NCBI GenBank assembly: GCA_033297075.1
Contig: MU858126.1
Coordinates: 106,061-170,060, forward strand
DNA from: Rhypophila decipiens
Lineage: Eukaryota; Ascomycota; Sordariomycetes; Sordariales; Naviculisporaceae
Direction: 5' to 3'
DNA length: 64,000 bases
The notes beneath the pieces were generated by a model. The model was not told the origin of the DNA. It saw only the letters and a list, made by a program, of their open reading frames with translations, and did no database searches. Made by a program: the position numbers and the translations under genes. This document shows positions 11,863 to 24,918 of this stretch, piece by piece; positions within the stretch are counted from its first letter, which is position 1, and each line of letters opens with the position of its first letter.

Positions 11863-13609
11863 GATGGCCCTATTTGGAGGTGATAGCAGCCATTGGCGGC
11901 ATAACCTTAAAGTGCCATATTGAAAATGGCGTTTTGGTCAGGGAGAAAATGCAACAGTCAGTTTGCAGCCTTGACATAAACCTTGAGTGGGACGAAGTAC
12001 GGAGTAGAATTTGGTCCTCCCTGGCCCAGTTCTTGGAGACTTGGTTCCGCTCTGGCGTCACGCGTCAATTGGTGTTGCTTCCCGTGTTGGGAAGACGCGA
12101 AACGGCCCGCGTCGTCTGCCCGCGCCTGGTGGGGCACTTTCTGGGGCTGCTTAAGAGTGCCACGGGCACAGATCAGCCACCCCCACAGTGATGTTGCTGA
12201 CTTGCTGGAATCTTGATGGAAAACGGCTTTACTGGTACTTGGCGGCTGGCGCATTTGCGGGGAAACAGCGTAAAGTCCAGCAAAAACAATTGTCTTCAAA
12301 TTGAGGTTTGCGGTTCTTCGCTGATCCACAACTGAAGCAGGCAATAGGGGAATTATGGGAAACTCCATTTCTGATATCCATCTACGATTAGCTTGAGAGA
12401 GAGGGGAAAGAGGCGAGGCTTAACTTTGTGACAGCTTCACCGAGTAAATAGGAACGTTATCAACTCGTCTTGCTGTTTTTCTGTGCTGCGAGCCCAGGGG
12501 GTAAACGTAGATATGAGGAGATGACCAGTCTCCCAGTGCCATATGGCATTCTCACAACGAAATGGGATAGAAACATGTCTTTTCACTCCTTGATCCAAGT
12601 TCCGTCAAATAAACGGTTTGTTCCATTTGCCCATCCAGGCCTTGTGGGGAAGTCATCTCGATTGAGGAGTTGAATTTAGGTGTGATACCCGTCGTTGTGG
12701 GTCAATTTCCATGATACAGAACTGAGTCCGATCTTTCTGCCGATTTACAACCAGCGTCCCGATCTAGACTCCGCGGCACACGTTTGACAGGGTTCTCTCC
12801 CATGCTTAGTATGTACCACTCATTCGAAATCTCCAGAACCCAACGAAGAAGCAGATGGCTAAATTGCGGGTGTGCTGGTGATTGGAAATCAGCTTGATAC
12901 ACGAGCTGCAGGTAATGGCAAAGCTTCAAACTGGAAGTTGTGACCTGGGCGGGAAGAGCTCCTTTAGTGCACAACCAGAACGTGGAAAGCCAGCAAACAA
13001 AGGGCAGATACCGGACAAATCCCAAGAATCTCAGGTGCACAAAGAATAAGAGGGTCTGTTCAGTTTTCTCTCACAACAAGGTGTTGTCCTCCGTCAAGCC
13101 AGTCTCGGTGTCGCCCGGGAGCTTTGTACAGATATCGATCGGTTCTCGGGTCAGTGTTCCACTGGGCTTGGCACCTTTCCACGGGCCACGGCCAGGCGAG
13201 ACCCAGCTTCTGCCAGCACACTAGCGGGTCCACCACAAGTTCGTACGGAGCAGTGCAAGCAGCATCTCCGGGCCGGACAGTCTTTTGGTTTCCATCACAT
13301 CAGGAACCAGACATTGACAATCGGCACGAACAGCACCACAGACTATGTCCACGACGCGAATGACGACTCAATTCTTTTTCGACTGCCTGGTACTCAACAC
13401 CAAACACATTCAGCTTTAGTTACGGAGAACAGTACCTCATGGATGTATCGAAATATTCTGGCAGCTTTATCTCCCAGCCAAGAAATGCTGGTTCTTTGGT
13501 AGAAATTTATACGACCATCAAGCGGAATACCAGCCCTCTCGTCCACCACCTTCACCACTAGTTACTCTCCCTGGTCCGAGTGAAGGACTGGCCGCCTCGA
13601 AACAGAAAC
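11863..13609. promoter_or_regulatory. Divergent promoter/leader region of SLD3 and the MAPKKK gene
   Basis: About 1.75 kb without a supported gene. It contains one TACGGAGTA motif at 11998-12006. The half next to 13610 probably holds a long 5' leader of the MAPKKK gene. Open frames here (for example 11874-12191 and 11958-12368 on opposite strands) overlap one another and have no recognisable product. Confidence 0.5.
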
Positions 13610-16600
13610 ATGTCGACCGAGGTCTCCCCTCGCGCCGTGCGCTTCTCCCAAAGCGACGATGACCAGCCGCCACCCACCCGTGCCGAGAAGCTTCTCAAGA
13701 ATGGGCTCAGGCCATTAGCGGTGACTAATGACTCTGAGAATTCAGCCTCATCTTCGGGCGATTCCCACGACGACCCGCACTCCCTAGAACAACAAGACGA
13801 AGTATCCTCGCTACCACGGTATGTCGAAACGGCGACGCACGCAGGTTCAACTCCCTCGTTGGTGACTTCGATATCGAACGGTTCTACGAGAACTCCAAGG
13901 GGCCCCGCGGACTCGCCGACATTCTCCAACGGAAGTGCTACAAGACCGACGCGACCGACGGGTCCTGCGCGGACACCATCCAACACATACCAACCGTATG
14001 CCGCGCGAAGGCCTGGTCCGGCCGGGACTGGTTCGTTTGCTGGCGGCAATGGGCCCCATGCTCGGGACGGTTCAAGACCCAGGCCGGTAGGAACTTCTAC
14101 TTTCCGCGCGCAAGAACGAGAATATGTACGGAGACTGCGTCAACAGGATTACAATAGCGACTACTTCGACACATATGCGTCAGGGGAACAGTATGACTCG
14201 GATTCCGAAGGCGAAACCCCATCCTCCGAAAGCCCGTTCGACAGCTACGAAGATGCCCACATCATGTTTGTCAACAATGAAGAGATACAGATATCTGAAG
14301 ATGACCTGAAAGACGTGCGGAATCGCGAGAGGCTTGAGTGGCATGGCATGTTGTCGGCTGTACTTACCGGCGACGTTGTCCGGCAAGAGAAAAAACGGCT
14401 GATCGGGTCGGCAGATGAGGACCTGGGAAAGACAACACAAAAGGCAGAAATATGGCTTGGGATTCGCGCGCGCATATGCGGACGACATCTGCCCGTTCAG
14501 AGGAGAATGATCGAGGACGCCCGCACGGCTTTGGACCGTTCGGTAAACGAAGTCATCAACTTTTCGATCGCGGGCGAAAGTGAGGCTGGTAAGCCACCGA
14601 CGGAGCAGGTCCGTGACGTGGTGGCCAAAATTGAAAAGATCGAGAGCCTCTACCCATCAAGTACCGGCCTTGTCGCTGCCATGAAGCCTAATATCTATGC
14701 TGCTTATCAGGAGACCTGTGATGCTGTCATCTCCTGGTACAATGTCAACGAGATGATAAATACCGAGCTATCCATCTTGAAGAAGTGGGTCGGAAACGAT
14801 GACCTCGACTTTCAGCGGACCAAAGAGAAGTCTCCTAGTGGAAACGGCCTGAGCGATGAGACGTCTTTTTTGGATCGGCTGATGAAAGAAGAAGGCCTGA
14901 AATCTCTGCACGAGGATTCGGGAAACGACGGCAAAAACCTGCGAAAAAGGAGTATGTTGGATGGGATATCCCAGGTCATCACCAAGGCCAAGGACACCCT
15001 CATCGAAAATGCCGAGGGGTTCCAGAAGAGGCATCTTCCTCCTTACATCGAGGAGCTGCTCACCTTGATCAGCTTCCCGTCCCGACTGATTGAGGAGATT
15101 ATCAAAGTACGGCTTGCTTACTCCAAAAAGATGAAGGACTCGGCGCAGCAAAACCCAATGATGCAAGATCAGATGATCTCCCAGTTCCAGATATTGCTAA
15201 AGCTGGCCATCAAGATCAAGGCTGAATACATGACAATCGCCCAGCCAGAGGCGGGCTGGGAGCTGCCACCATGCATTGATGAAGATTTTGACCGCGTCAT
15301 TCTTGACGCCCTAAAGTACTATTTCAAGATGCTGAACTGGAAACTCAGCGGTAACAAGAACACATTCAAGGAAGCAGAATTGCTGTTCCAAGAGTGGGGA
15401 TTCGGAAACGAAGTAGGAAGCCATCTGACGCATGGAGACATCGAGGTTGCGGAGCAGTTCAGTTCACTTACCTACAAGGCATGGAACCGGCTGAGCCAAA
15501 CATTTGAGAAGGAGCTCCAACGAAGGCCCAAGGAAAGCGTGTCGGAAATGACAAAGCGATACAAACAGATCCTGGACTCTGTGCGAGTACGTCAGCGGAT
15601 GCTCCAGCGCTTCTCCAGAATGCTTAGTGAGAACTACGAGAACGCTTGCGACTTCACCATCGCCTTCGGTCCCGATAAGGTCCAGGAGCTATACGACCGG
15701 CTAGTAGAAAGTGGCCATTTCCAAGTTCAGACTGGCAGTCCCGACCATACGGGAATCCTGATAGTCGCTTCTCCTTCCCTCCACGGGCGGCGCGAGGAGA
15801 TCCAGCTCCTCATGAACACGTTTTCATATGAGACAACCATCGAGGATCCCTCTGATCCCTACGTCCTGCTCATCAAAGCCGAAGACGCGCCACACTGGTT
15901 TGGGCCGAAACTCAGCTTATCGGTGCGCGAGCAGCCTTTGGATATCAAGTTGGGCCACATGCGGCTTATTGCAGGCGGCTCTCAGGCGCGGCTAGTGAAC
16001 GCGAGGAGAGCCTTCTTGGACACTATCAACATGAAAATCGACGTGGTTGTGGAACAGAGGTCCAACCTTCCCAAGGTCAACTTTAGACTGATGGAAATCC
16101 GCAGGGTGGCCTTCAAGCTGTCAAATGCATTCATGGACAGCGTGGAAACAATCCGCAAGGAGACCAAGGGACTCAACTGTCAGGAGCTGATCCAAACATG
16201 CTTCATCTTTGCAACCGAGTTCGGCCAGCGCTCACTTTTATACATGGACAACAATCGGCGGTCAATGAACAATCTCAAGCTGACAAAACTCGCCCTGGAC
16301 TGGGTGAGCTTTATCTGCGACGACTGCATCTCATCAGATCGGAAAACCTTCCGCTGGGCGGTCCTAGCCCTGGAGTTCGCCATGGGCATGACTCGTGGGA
16401 GGCATATCCTAGAGCTCGGAGACGATGAATATGCCAAGTTGCGGGCCAAGGTTGCAGGCTGCATGGCTCTCCTGATCTCGCATTTTGATATCATGGGTGC
16501 CAGGTCGAGTGTCGCCGCCCAAGCGGAGAAACAGCGAATGGAGGCCCTGATGAGGCTCAACAAAGGCCAGATCATGGACGATGAGGAGGCGGCCAGGTAT

Positions 16601-17818
16601 ATTCAGGATCATCGTCTCGAGGAACTTGCCAAGGTTGATGAATATAGAAAGGAGATATTGGTTGAACGGTCGGCTATGGGCAGAGTTCTGGAAGCCTCAA
16701 ACGAGGTAGATAGGTCCCTCGCCTGGCTCTCATCTACGGCGACCAGCTTCAGCATGAGATGGCAGCAGGGCCACTTTGTGGGTGGAGGCACCTTTGGCAA
16801 TGTCTATGCCGCCATGAATCTCGACACGGGTCAGCTCATGGCTGTCAAGGAAATCCGGCTGCAGGATCCCAAGCTGATTCCCAGCATCGCGGGTCAAATT
16901 AGAGACGAGATGCGCGTCTTGGAATCAGTCGATCACCCCAATGTCGTCTCGTACTATGGCATCGAAGTCCATCGGGACAGAGTGTACATGTTTATGGAGT
17001 TTTGTTCTGGCGGGTCGCTGGCCAATCTGTTGGAGCATGGGCGTATTGAGGACGAGCAGGTGATAATGGTATACGCGCTACAGCTCCTCGAAGGTCTGGC
17101 TTATCTGCATGAGCTGAGGATTGCCCATCGCGATATCAAGCCCGAAAGTGAGTTCATGTCATGTTGTTTTGTTTGGTTCATGAGAACATGCTGACCAGCC
17201 TGCAAAATAGATATCCTCCTCGACCACAACGGAATTATCAAATACGTCGACTTTGGCGCTGCCAAGCTGATTGCCCGACAAGGCCGCACGCTCGTGCAAG
17301 ACCTGACCAGCACCAAGCCGAACAAATCCATGACGGGCACGCCCATGTACATGTCACCAGAGGTCATCAAGGGTGAGAAGCCCGACCACTTTGGTGCTGT
17401 AGACATTTGGTCCCTGGGCTGTGTGATACTCGAGATGGCGACGGGTCGAAGGCCCTGGGCCAACCTGGACAACGAATGGGCCATCATGTACAACATCGCC
17501 CAGGGCAACCCGCCCCAGCTCCCCTCGGCCGATCAGCTGAGCGTTACCGGCGTGGACTTCCTCAAGAGATGTTTTGACAGGGACTCGAAGAAGAGGGCGA
17601 CGGCCGTGGAGCTGTTGCAGCACGAGTGGATCATGACGATACGAAACCGGGTCGTCGAGCCGACTGTTGGCACGCCTAGTAGCGATGCCAGCTCGAGCGC
17701 GCAGAACACGCCCAACCCGGGGAGCATATCCAGTCGAGGGAGCACTGGAGGGGGCGGCGCTGGGTTGGGGGTTGTCGGTGGAGGATGGGGACCCGGTCCG
17801 GATGGGATATACTACTGA
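13610..17818 (+). CDS. SSK2: MAP kinase kinase kinase of the HOG pathway (Ssk2/Ssk22/OS-4 type)
   Basis: Ser/Thr kinase that phosphorylates the Pbs2-type MAPKK in the osmostress cascade downstream of two-component signalling. Two exons: 13610-17147 and 17211-17818, with a 63-nt intron inside the HRDIKPEN motif (the Asn codon is split), give 1381 residues. The first in-frame ATG (MSTEVSPRAVRF) is at 13610; the open frame begins 30 nt earlier but without ATG. The first 300 residues are Ser/Pro/Arg-rich and low complexity. A long helical regulatory region follows. The kinase domain runs from about 1050 to 1325 with glycine loop VGGGTFGNV (1057-1065), ATP lysine K1080 in AVKEI, catalytic HRD (D1175), DFG (D1193) and GTPMYMSPE. 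A Gly/Ser-rich tail ends the protein. No key residue is missing. It could equally be called os-4 or sskB. Confidence 0.94.
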
Positions 17819-17830
17819 CTGTTTTTTTGA

Positions 17831-17846
17831 GGGGGGGGGGGGGGGG
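17831..17846 (+). repeat. Poly-G homopolymer (16 nt)
   Basis: Sixteen consecutive G just after the MAPKKK stop codon. Similar G/C homopolymers occur at 41142, 41263 and 63923; the length should be treated as unreliable because two of those coincide with assembly problems. Confidence 0.9.
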
Positions 17847-18712
17847 TGGAGGGGCGCTTGTTCACGAATTACACATCCCAGCCAGGCAGGCTTATTTATC
17901 TAGGACACGCAAGTACATACACGATAGCATTGCGTGCGTTGCATCCTTTTTTTTTCTATTTTCCTTCACTTCCGTTCCCATAGGGCCGATTTCTATATCT
18001 CGAACGGGTGGCTCTGGCCCCCCTGGTTTTCTTTGTGAGCTGTCCAGTTTGCGCTGATTTTATTTTTCATCGGATATCCATGGGCAGATCGTTTTGCTGG
18101 TTGACTTGGTGCAGGAGGGAGAGCGTGGTTTAATATTTGCCTACAGTCCAATATGGCCAGAATGATTCATTGCTGCCTCTGGGTAGGTAGTCTTGTTCTA
18201 CTACGGACAAATGGGTGTTCAATAAATACCAACTTTTATTTAATGATTACTTCGACGCGTTTCGCAGTTGGAAAAAATGCAAGATCAGCTGCAATAGTAC
18301 ATATGATTTCATGTTCCAGATGGTGAGTTCCGGGAATAGGTAGCTGTCCGTCCTGGTTAGAAGTGACAATGTTCTATTCCAACGGGTTCGGAAGCAGGTC
18401 ACTTACTGACCTTGCACTTGAGCGCTCTCGGGTCCAGAGTGTTGCCGTCGTCAGATGCGTTCCAAGATGACGGTACTAGTTAACAGGCCGAGGTCGGTAC
18501 CATGTTCATATTTACTTATGCCTTTTGTGCCAATAGTCTTCTTATGTTATGGGGTTTTGCTTTACTGATCGACGTACACTTATCCACCGGTTACCAAATC
18601 ACCACACCGCTGGTAATGTGTAAGGAGATTCCCGTCGGGATGGCCCGTCTTTGTTCAAGGTTCATCTGTAGTGTAGGAATGTACCAGTGGATACCCGTAC
18701 ATAGGGGTACAC

Positions 18713-18735
18713 GGTGAAGCGAGGTGAAGCGAGGT
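18713..18735 (+). repeat. Short direct repeat, unit GGTGAAGCGA
   Basis: A 10-nt unit GGTGAAGCGA occurs twice in tandem plus a partial third copy. It lies in noncoding sequence and no function can be inferred. Confidence 0.7.
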
Positions 18736-20455
18736 GGCAAAGGAATGAGATAAAAAAAGCTTGAAACGACTACATTGTATACATGGTACGTATGCAGTAC
18801 CAGGTGTACGTACGGTGTACATATTCGGTCAGTAATGAATCTTTAGGTCGTCTATATACGGATAGAGAGGAAGGATAGGTAGGTAGGTGCCCTTCCTATA
18901 CACTAGGTATGTATGCTGCATCGGAGATATGTGTAATGTGCGGTCAACTAGACTGCGCCGAGATGTGGTGTGCCTTGCTTGGACGATGTATGTACCACCC
19001 GCTGTGAGCAAGTCCGGCTCAGCATGGGAAAGGGGGACTAGACGTAAGTATCTGACAGTTGTATGCTGTGGCGAGCAATACATGCCCAGCCAGCTACGGA
19101 GAATATAAGGAATACGTATGTGTGGTGCAAATAAGAAAGTGACTACTATCAGGAAACGGCAAGTCGGGAAACATGGATATATATGAAGAACCCTCCATCT
19201 TTATTATTGATCCCAGTCAACATCCAATCCATTAAGCCGGAACCGAGAATCATACCCAAGTGACTGTGTAGAGGTGGGCCGGCCTACATGTATTTACCCG
19301 GGGCACGGCGTTGATACCCAGCATACACTACATACAGATCCAGATCTGCGGTACCGGGTTTCAATAGTGTGGTGATCACTTACTCCGAGAAGCACTTCAT
19401 GTTCGGACTCGGAGGTTATGCAAAATGCAAAGGTTGAACATGACATATATGTTGTGTTACGGACCTACTACCATGAGGCTTACCGCATGAGTTACATGAG
19501 ATGTACATATCAAACATAACAGCCAAGGAAATAAAGATGGGTGGGTGGGCAGGCAATATAAAACCAAACGGTAATATCACCAAGACAAGCAAGTAGTAAG
19601 TAGGTAATAGTAGTTTATTGCTCCTCCTTATATTCAATTCCGTATGTTGTTGTTGTTATGTCCAGAAACCCAATTCATGTCTTTCGTGTACCCGACGTAT
19701 ATATAAGTGTAACATGGTATGCTCCTATCCAGTCCAGTCCAGCCAACCAAGCAGCAGTCCCCCCCCCCCTCAATCCACAACACCAACCTGCCTGCCATCC
19801 CAGGTTAACTCCGACGAACCATTCAGTTCTTGTCCCTATTAGATTCCAACCGAGACAGTTAGGGCGCCTCAGAAAGCATTTGAACCCCTGGAAAGAAAAA
19901 TAATGAGCATGCTTGGTCCGCCTTGCTCATATCGCACCCAGCACAGTAAATATACTGGGGATACTGTATGCTTGAATATGTTTGTCTCTTTGCCATCCTT
20001 TGTTTTCGTATATGTAAAAAGGGAAGGGCGAAAGGGACATGGAAAGAGGTATCGAAAAAGAAAAGAAGAAAAAGCACCCCCAAATTCAATACCCAGGAAA
20101 GTTTCCCATCAAAATAGAAAAAAAATCATTTTCCAGTCGCATTACATTATCCAACGGAGGAAACGTTTTGGGTCTTGAACTCGGGTATGGATGGTGCTGG
20201 AGCCACCAGCAGAATTTCGTATATACCATCGTGTTGCTGATACAGCACGGAGCTGGGGAGAGATGATAAAAGGGAGAATACATAATAATCAAGACAAGTG
20301 GGAAAAGAAAGCAAAACACCGGTATTGTTTTTCCCCGGTGGACCCATCAACTCCGTTTTTGGTATTTGGTACACAACCCTGAACAGGGCGATATTTTGGA
20401 TATCAAGTGAGAGGAAAAACATGACAAAAAATTGGGTATACAGAAGAGGTAATAT

Positions 20456-22525
20456 TCACGGCTTGTCTGTGGTGAAGTCTTGTGGTGTAATGTTCTGAGC
20501 GAACTGGAACTGCTTAGACTTGGCGGGGCCACCAGGCGAAGAGCGGGCCGAGGAGTCAGGGGCGTACGAGTCGGGAAAGTTGTATTCGGCATTGTTTATA
20601 CTCGACCCAAAGAAGCCGTTGTAAGTTGGACCAATGGAGGAGGGCGGGAACGATGGCGTCACCGGCTGGCTGGCAACATAACCAGGCATCTGGGGCGCCA
20701 TCGAGAATTCGAGCTCCGATCCGCCATGGCTGCAGAGGCTCGGTGTGGGAAGAGGCTCGTCCTGAGGGACAAAACTCCACCCGCCATGCTGCTCGACAGA
20801 GCTGGGATAGAAAGGGTCCCGGAAGTTGACCGGCAGGCCGGGTGTGCCTGGTGGGGTCTTGATGCTTGGCTCCGTCTTGTAGAGTGGGAGACTACCGACG
20901 GCGCCAAGGGACCCATAGGTGTAGCCCTGTTCCTCGTCCGAGGCGTTTGTGCCGATGGTGTTCTCGCGCAGTGCCTGCGCCCCCGTCCCATCCGGGCTCA
21001 AGGGCGACATGGCGCTGTTGAGCGATGCCATGATCGGGGAGTGCGTGGTTGTTTGAAGAGTCTGGAGAATGGCCTCCTTGTTCCGGTCAAGGGCGAACGG
21101 AGACCGAGGGCCGTTGGAAGCCGCGAATGATTTCTGGACTCTGCCGTGGAGGCTCCCGGTGGCCGACGATATGCGCCTCAGCGGGCTGGCCGTTTCCGAC
21201 CGCCTCGGGGCGTCGATACCAGTCTTTGGCCCGGTGCCAATGGGGCCATTGCGCAGAGAACCGAGGCCGAGAGGAGCAGGGCGGCGTAGATTCCTCCGTC
21301 CAGCAATGTCTGCAGGTGGCGGGGGAGATTTAAATCGTAATAACTCGGACGGTCCCGTGGGAGGTGAGTCGGCCATTGAGTAGGGAGATGCACCTTCCTC
21401 TACCTTGATCAGGTCATCGCCGGTTCCTTGATCGGCCATGGACTGGCAGGCCCTGTTGTCAGCGGTGCTTTCCGCAATCATTTCCGATGGGAACCGAGGC
21501 TGGGAAGTGGCCATGAAATAGTCGCGTTCCGGGAAGGAACCAAAGCCTCCGGTGTTGTGCATCATTCCACTTTGAGCATCGAGGACCTCAAAGTTTGGAG
21601 CAGCAAGGCCGTCCAAAACCGGCGGTGGTTCTGAAACTCCAAATCCATACGGAAGTGGGCGATGGAAATTTGTATGTGGTTGAGCATGGTCAAAAGACTC
21701 GGTCATCGAATGAAGCTCATGAGAGGACGTTCGAGAAAGGTTGTATCCGGTCTGTGCCATGTTGTCATTTTCCGCCATATCAGGAGAGCTGTTGCCAATA
21801 TCCAGGATGCCCGGCTCACGGAAGCTGCTGGGCCGCCGCTCAGAATCTCGACGGTTGTTGATGTTGTCGTCACTTCCGAATGCAGCAGTAGATATCTTGA
21901 TTGCCTGGCTGTGATCATCTGACGGTCCGTCGTAGAAGTCCTTGGCGCTGCCGCTGTCGTCTTGGTCATCTGATGACTTGGATTCGGACGATGCTGCCCT
22001 TCTGCCCGCTAGCTGCTGCGCCTCAAATTCGGCCGTCTTCCTCATCTGCTTTTCCTTTGCTCGGCGGTTCTGGAACCAGTTCTGTTACAGTTCTCGTTAG
22101 CTCGTGACCCTCGTGCGAGATCTGTTGGAACCGACATTTATCCTGGGTACCTCCACGCCCATTTGCTCAGCAAGCTCACGCTTAGTGCTGCTATTCGGTT
22201 TCGGGTTCTTGGTAAACTCTCGTTCCAATAATTCGACCTCGTCCTTTGCTAGCCTCGGCTTGGGCTCTGTCTGTTTTGCGGCATGCATGTTTCCTTGGCC
22301 CATCATGGCGGCTGCTGCTCGTTGTTGGTGTTGTTGGTAAAGCGCCATCAGCTGGTGGTGGTTCCAGAATCCATACTGCTGCCCCTGATGTTGTCCCTGG
22401 TGCTGTCCATGTTGCGGTTGCTGCTGGTGGTGTTGGTGTTGTTGATGCTGGGATTCGTCGCTGTAGCCTTGCATCTCGAGGCTCGAGTACGGCCGCCGAT
22501 AGGGATCCATCAGTTCCATATCCAT
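20456..22525 (-). CDS. Homeodomain transcription factor
   Basis: Sequence-specific DNA-binding regulator, presumably nuclear and developmental. Two exons, 22525-22136 and 22081-20456, give 671 residues. The homeodomain spans about 86-143: basic N-arm (KPRLAKDE), helix 1 ELLEREFTKNP, helix 2 SSTKRELAEQMG and recognition helix RINNWFQNRRAKEKQ with the invariant W132, F133, N135 and R137. The 54-nt intron falls at codon 130/131 in helix 3; its donor is GTCGGT, a weak match to the fungal consensus. Before the homeodomain lies a His/Gln-rich segment (about 27-53). The remaining 500 residues are Ser/Pro-rich and disordered. The first ATG in frame (MDMELMDPYRR) is at 22525; the frame is open 110 nt further up without ATG, so an upstream coding exon is possible. 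It resembles fungal Htf1/Hox-type conidiation regulators, but I cannot name the orthologue. Confidence 0.9.
22350..22455 (-). repeat. CAG/CAC-rich coding repeat (Gln/His tract) in homeobox gene
   Basis: Repeated CAG, CAT, CAC and CAA codons encode a Gln/His-rich stretch just before the homeodomain. It is low complexity, likely length-variable between strains, and typical of fungal transcription factors. Confidence 0.8.
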
Positions 22526-24909
22526 CCTCAACCAGTGGTCTCTCCAAGCTCCAGAGTCCAGATAACCTTTTCGATCAGCCAAGTGAACTCGTTTCTTGGC
22601 TCCTGGGCAGGAATCCCGTAGTCGATGCCTTGTCTCCTAGACTTTCTTGACAAGAACAAAACACCCAGAAGGACTGAAGAGGTTGTGAAAAGAGCGACTG
22701 AGGTCGGATAGACAAGACAGCAGGTCCCGGGTGGGATGGAGAATATGAAAGAACGTGTGGGCCGACCAGGTACCAGGATCAGAAGGCAGGAAAGGTGGGA
22801 ACTGGTCGGGGGCTTGACCAGTTTAAGAGTGGGAGAGGGCCTGGATTCTTGAAAGGGCCGGGGGTGGTGGAGCTGAGGGGAGCGGAAAGGGCGAGACACG
22901 GTTTTCTCGTGTGATCCCCAGAGGTATCCTTTCTCTTCAAGGAAACAAGCAGCTCTGACCTGATAGACAAGCAAATCACACCAAGACAAGACAAGAGGGA
23001 GGAAGCAGGGGCTACGAGCGTACGGGGTACGGAGGAGAAGAAGTAGTGTTTGGGATCCGACCCCGGGCGGTATATCCCTTCTGGCAGCCGGCAGCGTCAA
23101 AGAGAGCGCGAATGCTCGGTGCCGTGTGTACGGGTTGTTCCTGCTTGAGAGAATCTCGAGAGGGAGGGTTGTGTGTGGCCTGCGGCCCTTGAGTGGAGGG
23201 TGCTCGCAAGCTCTGGCACACACTCGCTCTCGTCCACACCCTCCAACCACACAGGCACACCCATCCCAAGCTCCTCTTCGCCCAGAGCACACTGTGCACA
23301 GGAACCACGCGGTAGGCGCTGGAGCTTGGAGCAGCGGAAGGCGGAAAGCAGACTGACGAGGGCGTGGCTCGACAAGGGGTTTGGACAGGGGCAGGGATAG
23401 GGGCCTGTGCCGGCCGACATGGGCTTGCTTGACATGGATGTGGGTGGGAGGAGCTCGGCAGGGGTCATCTCTCTCGTCACCCCAAGGGATCCAGGCTGGT
23501 CTCGTCTGGTCTGCCGTGCGCCGAGCGCTCACTGCCCTGCCAGTCTTGCCCTCTCATCCTGCTGAACACACTGGACAGCGGAGAAGCATTTGTGCAGACC
23601 AAAGAACCGCTCGATACACAGCAATACGGGATACATAGTGTATGGAGTACATGTCCCGAATCTGGTGGACTGTGGACAAGCTCGGGGAGCATGGTGCCAC
23701 AGCACACCACAAAGATCTGCACCCAGGCGCTGGGCTGACCAGCTCCCCGGAGCTTTGTGCTGTCGCTTTTAATTAACTGAGAAGTGCCAGACTGTGGAGC
23801 GCACCCTGCGTGCCCTGTGCAACTTGGGAGCCTGTGCAGATTGGCCTATCCGTAGGCGGAACCATCCTTTTGGCAGCCTTGGGTGTTGGGACAGAGAATC
23901 ACACCCTGAAGAGCCCCACAGGAAAGTGGTGAAATCAAGTGTACGATCGTATGGTGTACTGTACGGACACGATATCCCGTCCAAGGAAAGTCCACCATCA
24001 GAAAAGGTCTGGTGCCCTGTGGGCCGTGCTGTTTTTACGGCCTGGTACCGGTAATAGAGCGTATTTATAGGGTATATGTACCGTCAATACTCAATACCTA
24101 GTTCAGGGAGCCGGCTTGACAACTGGCGACAGGAGGGAGTAGGTTCTTGGCGAGGAGAGAGGTACATCCGGCAAGGGGCTCGTGCAGTAGCGCAGCTGAA
24201 GTTGAGGTGCACTGCACCCCACAGGTCTGCACAAAAACAACGAGTCGCGACTCGCAGTGCCTTGCTGGAGGACCACCTGTATCGCCTCATCCCTGGCCTT
24301 GTGCAGCTCAGTTGCAGCTCAATGCGACCCAAGAGAGAGCAAAAAGCCTTGACCCCGGCGCCGCGTCTTCACAAGAGACATGCCGGTACGGAACGGGATA
24401 CACTGCTACTGCGCGAGTGTGAAGGCAGCATAATGGACTGAGGGGAACACCAGCTCAACAGCGACGAGCATGGGATGCTTGATTCTTGCGTTTTGGTTTG
24501 TTGCTTTTGTGCAAAAATTCGAGCTGAATATCAAAGGCGGCAACAAGAAGAGATCAGGGGCCACTTATAAAGAATAGCCCTAGCGACTCGGTTTTCTGGC
24601 CTCCACTCGTCGACGTCGTTATGGGTGATACAAGAGTTGCCCGCCGTTGTATTCCATTCCTCCCGCATGGTATGGGCTTGCATCTGATAGGTAAAATCCG
24701 TATTCACAGGAAAAAAAGAAAAAGAAACCAGGCAGCCAGATTAGCAGATCAGACAAACGAGTTTAAAGACGTCACGGGCTGGTGTAAGGCACACCAATCG
24801 CAAGTGGCAGGCCAGTTAAGACCCTGATTTACCTTATCGATTCGACAGCGCCGGCATCGAAATATTGCTCGATCTCATGTGAGATCTGTTTGACCAGATC
24901 GGCAATGGA

Positions 24910-24918
24910 TACGGAGTA
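24910..24918 (+). other. TACGGAGTA motif, third copy in window
   Basis: Exact nonamer also present at 6171-6179 and 11998-12006, each time in noncoding DNA. Its function is unknown. Confidence 0.6.

Larger units (their letters stand above)
17819..20455. other. Intergenic between convergent MAPKKK and homeobox genes
   Basis: 2.6 kb with no supported gene. It holds a 16-nt poly-G tract at 17831-17846, many GTAC-rich words around 18700-18830, short TAGG repeats near 18876 and purine-rich A/G stretches near 20030-20130. It is probably long 3' UTRs plus spacer. Confidence 0.6.

Noticed and set aside
13580..13609. Ten extra N-terminal codons of the MAPKKK
   Set aside because: The frame starts with GTG there; the first ATG is at 13610.
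22528..23532. 334-codon minus-strand frame ending 2 nt before the homeobox ATG
   Set aside because: It begins with GTG and I see no ATG anywhere in it; composition is random-looking and it lies in the presumed leader. Not a gene or a usable upstream ORF.
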